From an uncultured Maribacter sp. (GTDB lineage: Bacteria; Bacteroidota; Bacteroidia; Flavobacteriales; Flavobacteriaceae): a stretch of 7,910 nucleotides of DNA. The position numbers and the translations under genes were made by a program. Where the stretch lies: NCBI GenBank assembly GCA_905479535.1, contig CAJQMW010000233.1:1-7910 (forward strand), written 5' to 3'. Positions 1-6,001 of this stretch are shown here, in pieces (position 1 is the stretch's first letter; the number at the start of each line of letters is the position of its first letter). The notes beneath the pieces are model-generated. The model worked only from the letters and a program-made list of their open reading frames with translations, did no database searches and was not told where the DNA came from.

Positions 1-409
1 AATAGAACCAAATCCCGAAGATATAGGCAGAAAAGAATAAAACGGCCCTAAAAGAAACATAACTGGCCGCAAACACCGCTAAAAAATTTAGAACAAAATA
101 AGTGGTCAGTTTAAAACGTTGGCTCACCAACCGGTCCAACATACTTTTTCTGGGCTTGTTGATAAGATCTTTTTCAGCATCGTAAAAATTATTGATGATA
201 TAGCCCGATGCAATGACCAACGCAGAAGCAAGAACGATTACAAATAGATTAATATCGAGCACCACTCCACGAAGCGATAAATTTGGGGCCAGGATATAAA
301 TTGAGGCTAAATATTGCGCAAGAACGATTACCAAAACATTGTATCCCCGCACCACCGAAAACAGACTCAATACCTTTAGAAGCAGGAGTTTGTTTTTTCT
401 ACTAAGCAT
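1..409 (-). CDS. UbiA-family prenyltransferase, probably geranylgeranylglycerol-phosphate geranylgeranyltransferase type (partial, 3' end missing)
   Basis: Seen: an open frame starts at ATG (complement 407-409) and runs off the left edge, giving 136 residues of the N-terminal half. Residues 53-73 and 102-120 are strongly hydrophobic. An early RGYN (21-24) matches the R-x-x-N found near the start of UbiA enzymes. GYIINNFYDAEKD (69-81) is the first Asp-rich motif, NDxxDxxxD, with Asn74 in place of the first Asp; Asp77 and Asp81 are present, and INKP follows as in the family. Known: UbiA proteins are polytopic membrane enzymes that transfer a prenyl chain from a prenyl diphosphate to an acceptor, using Mg2+ held by these aspartates. 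Relatives in Flavobacteriia are commonly annotated as geranylgeranylglycerol-phosphate geranylgeranyltransferase. Context: it begins 10 bases after the mevalonate kinase-type gene, so it is probably co-transcribed with isoprenoid precursor genes. Inferred: the acceptor is uncertain; a quinone, haem or chlorophyll-type acceptor cannot be excluded because the second Asp motif is off-window. Confidence 0.85.
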   Translation of the reverse strand, partial: MLSRKNKLLLLKVLSLFSVVRGYNVLVIVLAQYLASIYILAPNLSLRGVVLDINLFVIVLASALVIASGYIINNFYDAEKDLINKPRKSMLDRLVSQRFKLTTYFVLNFLAVFAASYVSFRAVLFFSAYIFGIWFY

Positions 410-419
410 TTTTGATTGT

Positions 420-1358
420 TTAGAAGTTGTAAACCACTTCTAATTGGTAGTCCTTTAGTGCCGTTCTTGCCTTATCTATATCTTCTGTAAACCCAAGGAT
501 ATAGCCGCCACCGCCAGAGCCACATAATTTAAGATAGTAGTCATTGGAATCTATCCCCTGCTTCCAAAGATTATGGAATTTTGCAGGAATCATAGGCTTA
601 AAATTATCCAGGACTACATGCGAAAGTTGTTTTAGATTTCCGAAAAGGGACTTCACATTACCATTTACAAAATCCTCCACACAAGCGTCCGTATGTTTTA
701 TAAACTGGTTCTTAAGCATCTTTCTAAAACCCTCATTCTTCATCTGCTCCATAAAAATTTGGACCATAGGTGCTGTCTCGCCAGTAGAACCGCTGTCCAA
801 TAAAAACACGGCACCTTTGCCCTCTGTATTTTGAGAGGGAATACTGGCAGATTCAATATTATCTTTAGAATTGATAAGTATGGGCAAACTCAAATAACTG
901 TTTAAGGGATCCAAGCCTGATGATTTTCCATGGAAGAAGGACTCCATCTTTCCGAAAATCAGTTTCAACTTCAAAAGTTTTGCTCGGGTAAGGTTTTCCA
1001 AAACCGTTATTTTGTTCTTTGCATACTTATCATAAATAGCGGCAACGAGCGCACCACTACTTCCAACGCCGTACCCCTGTGGAATGGAGCTATCAAAGTA
1101 CATTCCTTCAGAAACATCCTTTTTTAGGGCCTCTAAATCAAACGAAACCAATTTTGGATTTTCTTTGGCAATCTTATCTAAGTAGGTAGTGAACTGTTTA
1201 AGGCTAACGTTGGATTTTTTTGCCTCTTCCGATAAGGAGTCATCAGTCTTCAAGGCACCTTTAAAAAAATTGTAAGGAATAGAAAGGCCCTTGGAATCCT
1301 TGATAATCCCATACTCTCCAAAAAGGAGGATTTTAGAGTAAAATAATGGTCCTTTCAT
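420..1358 (-). CDS. mvk: GHMP kinase, mevalonate kinase type
   Basis: Encodes 312 residues, about the usual length for a bacterial mevalonate kinase. It would phosphorylate mevalonate to 5-phosphomevalonate with ATP in the cytoplasm. Seen: motif 1 is YSKILLFGEYG (7-17), with Lys9 and Glu15 where mevalonate kinases have K and E-H; here Tyr16 replaces the His. Motif 2, the phosphate loop, is PQGYGVGSSGA (93-103). HGKSSGLDPLNS (143-154) supplies the probable catalytic Asp150. Motif 3, CGSGGGGYILGF (279-290), is the glycine-rich C-terminal GHMP loop. The start is chosen because only two to six residues normally precede motif 1. There is no Shine-Dalgarno sequence, as is usual in Bacteroidetes. 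It lies 143 bases after mvaD and 10 bases before the UbiA gene, on the same strand. Substrate is inferred from homology and neighbours; phosphomevalonate kinase is the main alternative, since the pathway needs a second GHMP kinase and none is visible here. Confidence 0.85.
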   Translation of the reverse strand: MKGPLFYSKILLFGEYGIIKDSKGLSIPYNFFKGALKTDDSLSEEAKKSNVSLKQFTTYLDKIAKENPKLVSFDLEALKKDVSEGMYFDSSIPQGYGVGSSGALVAAIYDKYAKNKITVLENLTRAKLLKLKLIFGKMESFFHGKSSGLDPLNSYLSLPILINSKDNIESASIPSQNTEGKGAVFLLDSGSTGETAPMVQIFMEQMKNEGFRKMLKNQFIKHTDACVEDFVNGNVKSLFGNLKQLSHVVLDNFKPMIPAKFHNLWKQGIDSNDYYLKLCGSGGGGYILGFTEDIDKARTALKDYQLEVVYNF

Positions 1359-1501
1359 TCTTAATATCGAGCACTATGATAAGACTTCTTTCTTAAAGAT
1401 AGTGAACTCTGGTGCAAAGTTTAACTTTTTTCTTTAAACTGATAAACAAAAAAGCCTAAATGTTAGCTCAAAACGTTTATTTAATCTTAAAAGTACAATT
1501 T
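1359..1501 (-). other. Intercistronic gap between mvaD and mvk
   Basis: This 143-base AT-rich gap is long for an operon junction and holds no plausible ORF. Seen: a 7-bp AT-rich inverted repeat (AGTTTAA at 1418-1424 and its complement at 1434-1440), and TAAACTTTG on the minus strand (1415-1423), which resembles the TAnnTTTG -7 box but has one extra base. A TTTG lies 23 bases upstream of it (1447-1450). Inferred: it may give mvk and the UbiA gene a second weak promoter or a processing site. Neither signal is strong enough to call separately. Confidence 0.3.
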
Positions 1502-2587
1502 TCAGTATAATCTTTTTGCTCCAAAACCGATTCGATCACAAATATACTGTTGGTTTTGACAAAATACAACTAGTTCATTTTTAATAAATTGATGTACTAC
1601 TTCCTTCTCATTTTCAGGATAGAGCACATGAACGTTCGCACCTGCATCCAGGGTAAAACATAGATTGCTTTTAGCTGCTGAGCGAAATTCCCAAATTCTA
1701 TTAATGATTTCCAAGGTATTGGGTTTCATTAAAATGAAATACGGGTGGCTCGTCATCATCATTCCGTGTAAGGTAAGTGCCTCACTTTCTACAATTTTGA
1801 TGAATTCCTTTAAGTTACCTTGCTCCAAAACCGGCCGCAACCTGTCCAAATTCTCATGTGCCTGGGCAAATCGTTTTTCGGCAAAAGGATGGCCGTGCAT
1901 CAAATCATGGCCTACCGTACTACTCACCTGCTTTTCTCCTTTATCCACCAACAAAATAGTATCGTGATAATTCCTGAACACCTTGTGGACCTTATACGGA
2001 TATTTAATCCCGAACAAATCCGAACTTCCGGTCACACCAGCATGTCTTCCCCATTGTACTAAATCACCCTCAATACTTCTGCAAGCACTTCCCGAACCCA
2101 AACGTGCTAAAAAAGAGGCCTTTTTTACAAGGTAATCTTCATTCATTTGAGGATATAAATCCTTCTCTACGGCCATGAGACACAAGGCGATCGCCGACAT
2201 TCCACTAGCTGAGGAAGCAATGCCGCTACTGTGGGGAAAACTATTGGAAGTTTCTATCTTAAAATGATACGCTTTTAGAAAAGGCAAGTAGGCCTCTGAG
2301 CGCTTGAGGAAGGTTTTAATTTTAGGTTTAAAATCCGGTTTAGGCGTTCCCTCGAATAAAAGTTCGAACTGAAAATCAGTGGCCGCTCCTTTTAATTTCT
2401 TGTACGTTATTTTCGTAGTTGTAGCGCATGCATCTAACGTAAAACTAATGGATGGATTGGCAGGAACCTGATTCTTTTTTTTACCCCAATATTTTATTAG
2501 CGCTATGTTACTTGGAGATTTATAGGCTACGCTGCCCTCTTCTTTATCAAAAGTATATTCCGGTAGCTCAAAATCTTTTTCGGTCAT
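1502..2587 (-). CDS. mvaD: Diphosphomevalonate decarboxylase
   Basis: Encodes 361 residues, a normal family length. The enzyme performs the ATP-dependent decarboxylation of 5-diphosphomevalonate to isopentenyl diphosphate, the last committed step of the mevalonate pathway, in the cytoplasm. Seen: SPSNIALIKYWGK (24-36) is the family signature with Lys32. FPHSSGIASSASG (117-129) is the GHMP phosphate loop. GSGSACRS (164-171) supplies the conserved Arg170. LDAGANVHVLYP (313-324) holds the catalytic Asp314, with Ala317 where many homologues read DAGPN. All expected catalytic residues are present. The start is supported by a perfect TAnnTTTG box about 17 bases upstream. It is the first gene of the mvaD-mvk-UbiA set and is divergent from tspO. 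A phosphomevalonate decarboxylase activity, known in some relatives, cannot be excluded from sequence alone. Confidence 0.95.
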   Translation of the reverse strand: MTEKDFELPEYTFDKEEGSVAYKSPSNIALIKYWGKKKNQVPANPSISFTLDACATTTKITYKKLKGAATDFQFELLFEGTPKPDFKPKIKTFLKRSEAYLPFLKAYHFKIETSNSFPHSSGIASSASGMSAIALCLMAVEKDLYPQMNEDYLVKKASFLARLGSGSACRSIEGDLVQWGRHAGVTGSSDLFGIKYPYKVHKVFRNYHDTILLVDKGEKQVSSTVGHDLMHGHPFAEKRFAQAHENLDRLRPVLEQGNLKEFIKIVESEALTLHGMMMTSHPYFILMKPNTLEIINRIWEFRSAAKSNLCFTLDAGANVHVLYPENEKEVVHQFIKNELVVFCQNQQYICDRIGFGAKRLY

Positions 2588-2603
2588 AAAATAGGTGTTT
2601 GTG

Positions 2604-2634
2604 CAAAGATAGTTTTTAGTCCCGCCAATTAAAA
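2604..2634 (-). promoter_or_regulatory. Promoter of mvaD (Bacteroidetes type)
   Basis: Seen on the minus strand: TATCTTTG (plus-strand 2604-2611) matches the Bacteroidetes -7 consensus TAnnTTTG exactly. TTTT (2631-2634), three of four bases of the -33 TTTG, lies 19 bases upstream, a normal spacing. Inferred: transcription would start around 2597-2598, leaving a leader of only about 10 bases before the ATG at 2587. That region has no Shine-Dalgarno sequence. Confidence 0.6.
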
Positions 2635-2648
2635 TAAATCCTTATTTT

Positions 2649-2670
2649 AGGGGAAAACACTGACTGATTG
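2649..2670 (+). promoter_or_regulatory. Ribosome binding site and TTG start region of tspO
   Basis: AGGGGA (2649-2654) is a purine-rich Shine-Dalgarno-like sequence, unusual for this window, 13 bases before the TTG at 2668-2670. The codon just before the TTG is an in-frame TGA (2665-2667), so the frame cannot extend upstream. The first in-frame ATG downstream is residue 60, beyond the core family motif. TTG is therefore the only reasonable start. Confidence 0.55.
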
Positions 2671-3144
2671 AAAAAGAAACTTACATACCTCATCATTGCT
2701 GTGGCCATTTCTTTGGTCATTGGGTTTCTTTCCAGTGTAGTAACGCAGAGTTCTGTAAATGATTGGTACGTTTCATTGAACAAACCTAGTTTTAACCCCC
2801 CAAATTGGGTATTTGCTCCTGTTTGGACCGTCTTGTACGTTTTGATGGGTATATCCGCAGGATGGGTTTGGGGCAAAGGTTTTCATCATAAATGGGTAAA
2901 AACGGGCCTTTACCATTTTGGATTTCAATTACTCCTGAACGCCCTATGGAGTATCGTTTTTTTTGGTTTAAAAGAACCTTTCTGGGCGTTATGGGTCATT
3001 ATCTCTCTCTTGGTCGTGCTTGCCCTTACCATAAAATGGTTTAGGATAGTAAGTAAATTCGCTGCCGTACTTCTTATTCCCTACTTTTTGTGGGTATGTT
3101 TTGCAACCCTTCTCAACTATAAAATATGGGAATTGAATTCATAG
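2668..3144 (+). CDS. tspO: TspO/MBR family membrane protein (tryptophan-rich sensory protein)
   Basis: Encodes 158 residues with five hydrophobic segments (about 5-25, 48-68, 83-100, 104-122 and 131-149), the standard TspO length and topology. Seen: LNKPSFNPPNWVFAPVW (37-53) is the family hallmark; ALWSIVFFG (92-100) and ATLLNYKIWELN (146-157) are the conserved later segments, and the protein is rich in Trp. Known: TspO proteins are inner-membrane relatives of the mitochondrial translocator protein. They bind porphyrins and sterol-like ligands and affect tetrapyrrole levels and stress responses; the exact activity is debated. The start is TTG, giving the usual MKKK entry to helix 1. It is divergent from mvaD with 80 bases between and converges on the DUF1697 gene. 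Its stop codon lies in the first unit of a tandem repeat. No clear TAnnTTTG promoter was found for it. The gene symbol reflects family membership only. Confidence 0.93.
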   Translation: MKKKLTYLIIAVAISLVIGFLSSVVTQSSVNDWYVSLNKPSFNPPNWVFAPVWTVLYVLMGISAGWVWGKGFHHKWVKTGLYHFGFQLLLNALWSIVFFGLKEPFWALWVIISLLVVLALTIKWFRIVSKFAAVLLIPYFLWVCFATLLNYKIWELNS

Positions 3145-3180
3145 GTGGATAGGTGGATAGGTGGATAGGTGGATAGGTGG
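3141..3180 (+). repeat. Tandem repeat, five perfect copies of ATAGGTGG
   Basis: Five identical 8-base units lie head to tail with no mismatch. The first unit contains the tspO stop codon (TAG, 3142-3144), so the array starts inside the coding end and continues as 3' untranslated sequence. Unit length is not a multiple of three, but copy-number change after the first unit would not alter the protein. The plus strand is G-rich, with GG pairs separated by one or three bases. Perfect identity suggests recent slippage expansion (inference). Confidence 0.95.
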
Positions 3181-3207
3181 AAGAAATATTATTTAACCTC
3201 TAAACCA

Positions 3208-3231
3208 ATAAACTCATAAACTCATAAACTT
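3208..3231 (+). repeat. Second tandem repeat, ATAAACTC, three copies (last imperfect)
   Basis: Two perfect 8-base units ATAAACTC (3208-3215, 3216-3223) are followed by ATAAACTT (3224-3231), with one mismatch. The array sits 27 bases after the ATAGGTGG array and 3 bases from the end of the DUF1697 gene. It has the same unit length but an unrelated, AT-rich sequence. Function is unknown. Confidence 0.85.
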
Positions 3232-3233
3232 TT

Positions 3234-3773
3234 TTAAGAAGCTAGTTCCAACAGCTTGTTCATGGTCCGGTAGTTTCTTGCGGTTGCTTTTACTTTCAGC
3301 TTTCGTTCAATAAGGTTATTGCTCAATTTGGCTTTGCCGTAACCGTTTTCACAGCAGAGATAAACACAATCTTCAGATACAGTAAATCTTTCATTGGGGT
3401 ATTCAGTCCCCTCAAATATCCTTACAAGTTTAGGATCAGGAGTATCCTGAAACAGCACAAAATATACCCGATTTTGAGCTAAATCGTCCGTATTGTTATA
3501 GGGGTTATTCGCAAGGATATCCCTGATTTCAGCAGTAGATTTTACCAGCACCGGCACATCAAAACCAAAAGTATTTTTGATGGCGGTATGAATCAGACCT
3601 TCCATTTCTTTTGTAGAATTCAATTCACTTCCAAAAATGATATTTCCACTTTGTATATACGTTCGTACATCCTTAAATCCAATATTGGTCATCATTTTAC
3701 GAACCTCAACCATTGGCATTTTCTTTTGGCCGCCAACATTTATTCCCCGTAATAAAGCAATAAAAGTTTTCAT
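3234..3773 (-). CDS. DUF1697 family protein
   Basis: Encodes 179 residues, the typical full length of DUF1697 proteins. Seen: MKTFIALLRGINVGGQKKMPM at the N-terminus carries the family signature LLRGINVGG (7-15); YIQSGNIIF (39-47) is the second conserved segment, and TARNYRTMNKL (164-174) is the conserved C-terminal R-N-x-x-T region. No signal peptide or membrane segment is visible, so it is probably cytoplasmic. The molecular function of the family is not established. It is the last gene of a three-gene minus-strand set, starting 5 bases after the stop of the flavoprotein gene, so translation is probably coupled or at least co-transcribed. Its 3' end converges on tspO across the two 8-bp repeat arrays. 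No hairpin terminator is evident in that gap. Confidence 0.9.
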   Translation of the reverse strand: MKTFIALLRGINVGGQKKMPMVEVRKMMTNIGFKDVRTYIQSGNIIFGSELNSTKEMEGLIHTAIKNTFGFDVPVLVKSTAEIRDILANNPYNNTDDLAQNRVYFVLFQDTPDPKLVRIFEGTEYPNERFTVSEDCVYLCCENGYGKAKLSNNLIERKLKVKATARNYRTMNKLLELAS

Positions 3774-3778
3774 TCAGA

Positions 3779-5059
3779 TTACTTTTCGTTCTTCTGCAAA
3801 GCATTGGTTATCCCTTGTGCTACCATATATCCCCCAGTCCAAGCATTTTGAAAATTATAACCGCCCGTAATCGCATCCACATTAATGACTTCGCCAGCAA
3901 AATATAGGTTGGGCAGAATCTTACTCTCATAGGTCTTAAAACTGATTTCTTTTAAATCAACCCCGCCTGCGGTCACAAATTCCTCCTTAAAAGTACTTTT
4001 ACCATCTACTTGAAAAATACCATTGGTTAGCTGGTCCACCAAAAGTTGCAATTGCGCTTTTGTCACTTCCGGCCAAGTAATCGCATTGGATATTCCCGAT
4101 GCCTTAACTAAATTAACCCATAACCTCTTGGGGATATCCAGAACTTTTGTTCTTATAATGGTTTTGTGCTCTACTTTTTTAACGTCCATAAAAAGTTCCA
4201 AGAGTCCATTTGGATGGTATTCCGGCGCCCAATTTACCCTAATCTCGAAGCGGTATTTGTACTCTTCCAAAATTCTTGCGCCCCATGCGGAAAGTTTTAG
4301 GATTGCGGGCCCGCTCATTCCCCAATGCGTTATCAGCAAAGGCCCTTCAGATGACAACACTTCCCTTTCTCTTGTGCTACTTCCTAATGAAGACGATCCT
4401 TTTTTCTTATTGAATATGGCTACCTCGGCCATGGTGCTTAATCCTGGTATATCAATAATTCTTTCGTCAGAAATATTAAAAGTGAACAAAGAGGGTACAG
4501 GAGGAACGATGGTGTGTCCCAATTGGCTTAATAGCTCCCATATCTTTGGATTACTACCCGTTGCCAAAACCAACTTACCTGCTTTTAGTGTAGTCTTCTG
4601 TGTGGTAATCTGCCATTGGTTGTTTGAGTCTTTCCCTGATGGTTCTATTTTTTGAACAACGGAGCGATTAAAAACCTCAATGCCCAAACGCTCCGCCTCC
4701 GATGTAAAACAATTAATGATGGTTTGGGAAGAATCCGTTGTTGGAAACATGCGCCCGTCATCCTCTATTTTTAGAGGAATTCCTCTTTTTACAAAAAAAG
4801 CTACGGTATCCCCACTAGCATAACTATGAAAAGGCCCTAAAAGCTCTTTTTCTCCTCGTGGATAATTCGTCGCTAATTCTTTCGGGTCAAATACCGCATG
4901 GGTAACATTGCAACGCCCACCCCCGGAAACCTTCACTTTGGTGAGCACCTCTTTGCCACGCTCTAGAATGGCGATTTTAATCCCTGGATTGGCCTCGGCA
5001 ATATGTATGGCGGCATAAAAACCCGCTGCACCACCTCCTATGACCAGTACGTCGTACAT
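3779..5059 (-). CDS. NAD(P)/FAD-dependent oxidoreductase, HI0933/YhiN (BaiN-like) family
   Basis: Encodes 426 residues, the usual size for the HI0933/YhiN flavoprotein family. Seen: a dinucleotide-binding Rossmann motif, VIGGGAAGFYAA (6-17), with Glu33 at the end of the second strand to bind the FAD ribose. SGGGRCNVT (45-53) is the family signature. LATGSNPK is the second FAD-contacting segment. FAGEVINVDAITGGYNFQNA (387-406) is the conserved C-terminal FAD closure. There is no signal peptide, so it is probably cytoplasmic. Known: members include enzymes acting on bile-acid intermediates in gut Clostridia, and others are annotated as aminoacetone oxidase-like; for most, the substrate is unknown. 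Its ATG overlaps the stop codon of the upstream phosphodiesterase gene by one base (TAATG), and DUF1697 follows after 5 bases. Nothing in the neighbours reveals the substrate. Confidence 0.92.
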   Translation of the reverse strand: MYDVLVIGGGAAGFYAAIHIAEANPGIKIAILERGKEVLTKVKVSGGGRCNVTHAVFDPKELATNYPRGEKELLGPFHSYASGDTVAFFVKRGIPLKIEDDGRMFPTTDSSQTIINCFTSEAERLGIEVFNRSVVQKIEPSGKDSNNQWQITTQKTTLKAGKLVLATGSNPKIWELLSQLGHTIVPPVPSLFTFNISDERIIDIPGLSTMAEVAIFNKKKGSSSLGSSTREREVLSSEGPLLITHWGMSGPAILKLSAWGARILEEYKYRFEIRVNWAPEYHPNGLLELFMDVKKVEHKTIIRTKVLDIPKRLWVNLVKASGISNAITWPEVTKAQLQLLVDQLTNGIFQVDGKSTFKEEFVTAGGVDLKEISFKTYESKILPNLYFAGEVINVDAITGGYNFQNAWTGGYMVAQGITNALQKNEK

Positions 5060-5811
5060 TAGTTTACCCTTTCTGGAAAATTGGTGATAATGCCATCTAC
5101 GTCCAATCTTTTCATTGCATTAATGTCCTGTGGTTCATTTACGGTCCAAACGTAAATTTTGAAACCTGCTTCTTTAATGGCCAAACTATTCTCAGCGGTA
5201 AGACTTTTAAAATTGGGGTTGATTGCCTGGGCGTTGAGTTCCTTGGCAATGGGAATGGCGTCTTCGGGCTCATCTTCCGTAAGTACGGCAATGGCAACAT
5301 TTTTATTGATTTTTCGCATCTCTTTCAGTTCCTCCCAATTAAAACTGGAAATAATAAAGTTTTCTTGGGACCACCCTTTTTCCTTAATGTAATAATCCAT
5401 TATAAAATTTACGCGATCTGAAGTATTTGCCCCTTTTAACTCAATATTCAGGGAAACCTTATTATCAATCAGCTTTAAGACATCTTGAAGCATAGGAATC
5501 TTATGCCCCCCATCTAGCGTTAGTTGTCTTAAATCAAAAATAGTGTAGTCCTCTATTCTTCCACCGGAATTGGCCAACCTATCCACGGTCTCATCATGAA
5601 AAACCACAATCTCTCCGCTTTGTATTTTGAAAACATCAATTTCTATCATGTCCACCCCTAAGTCCAATGCCTTCTGCACCGAAGCTAAGGTATTCTCTGT
5701 TTCGTGCCCCATGGCTCCTCTATGTCCTATCACCAAAGGTTTGTTTTCTAACATATGACAACTTGTTAAGAATATAATGAGAATAAAGGCTAGTTGATGA
5801 ACAAATTTCAT
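5059..5811 (-). CDS. Glycerophosphodiester phosphodiesterase, lipoprotein
   Basis: Encodes 250 residues with a lipoprotein signal peptide: a hydrophobic run (8-15) ending in the lipobox LTSC, with Cys18 as the likely lipidated residue. Residues right after the Cys (HMLENKP) lack an obvious acidic surface-export signal, so periplasm-facing anchoring is more likely than surface display (inference). Seen: the GDPD TIM-barrel motifs are IGHRG (28-32; His30, Arg31), ETENT (37-41; Glu38), MIEIDV (55-60; Glu57, Asp59) and FHDETVDR (71-78; His72). They supply the metal-binding and general acid/base residues. Late segments ISSFNWEEL and YVWTVNEP fit the conserved end of the barrel. Known: the family hydrolyses glycerophosphodiesters to glycerol 3-phosphate and an alcohol, recycling phospholipid head groups. 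It is the first gene of the set, directly behind a candidate promoter. The polar headgroup specificity is not visible. Confidence 0.93.
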   Translation of the reverse strand: MKFVHQLAFILIIFLTSCHMLENKPLVIGHRGAMGHETENTLASVQKALDLGVDMIEIDVFKIQSGEIVVFHDETVDRLANSGGRIEDYTIFDLRQLTLDGGHKIPMLQDVLKLIDNKVSLNIELKGANTSDRVNFIMDYYIKEKGWSQENFIISSFNWEELKEMRKINKNVAIAVLTEDEPEDAIPIAKELNAQAINPNFKSLTAENSLAIKEAGFKIYVWTVNEPQDINAMKRLDVDGIITNFPERVN

Positions 5812-5832
5812 TTAATATTATTTTTTAAAGTT

Positions 5833-5865
5833 CAAAAATACATCATGAAAACGAAAAAGAACCAA
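5833..5865 (-). promoter_or_regulatory. Promoter of the phosphodiesterase-flavoprotein-DUF1697 operon
   Basis: Seen on the minus strand: TATTTTTG (plus-strand 5833-5840) matches TAnnTTTG exactly. A TTG (5863-5865) lies 22 bases upstream as a possible -33 element, at the long end of acceptable spacing. Inferred: the transcript would begin about 15 bases before the ATG at 5811, in an AT-rich leader without a Shine-Dalgarno sequence. Confidence 0.5.
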
Positions 5866-5893
5866 CCTAAGTCAGAATACACAATTATCAAAA

Positions 5894-5952
5894 AATCCAT
5901 AAAGACTTTTTCCTAGTGATAAAATAGTGTTTAATTTTTATACAATCCATAA
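5894..5952 (+). repeat. Direct repeat AATCCATAA, two copies 50 bases apart
   Basis: AATCCATAA occurs at 5894-5902 and again at 5944-5952 in the divergent intergenic region, the start points exactly 50 bases apart, close to five helical turns. It could be a pair of regulator half-sites for either flanking gene, but nine bases in AT-rich DNA is weak evidence and chance is a real possibility. Confidence 0.35.
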
Positions 5953-6001
5953 GAATATTTTAATACATTTAGCTTACTATCAACCAATTAAATAAATAAT
6001 C

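Noticed and set aside
1418..1440. Hairpin terminator between mvaD and mvk
   Set aside because: The stem is 7 bp with only one or two G-C pairs and would be unstable; termination here would also separate an apparent pathway operon.
1415..1450. A separate promoter for mvk (TTTG, 23 bases, TAAACTTTG)
   Set aside because: The -7 box has an extra base and the spacing is outside the common range; kept only as a remark on the gap.
2616..2876. An 86-codon minus-strand open frame antisense to tspO
   Set aside because: It overlaps the conserved TspO N-terminal half and the mvaD promoter, and its product resembles nothing known.
3141..3231. Possible small CRISPR array
   Set aside because: The units are 8 bases with no spacers between them and there are no cas genes; these are simple tandem repeats.
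4023..4655. A 210-codon open frame on the plus strand
   Set aside because: It lies wholly antisense to the flavoprotein gene, whose motifs are intact; the translation shows no family motif and has the composition of a reverse-frame shadow.
5964..5971. TACATTTA as -7 box for the small membrane protein
   Set aside because: One mismatch at the important final G and no -33 element at correct spacing.
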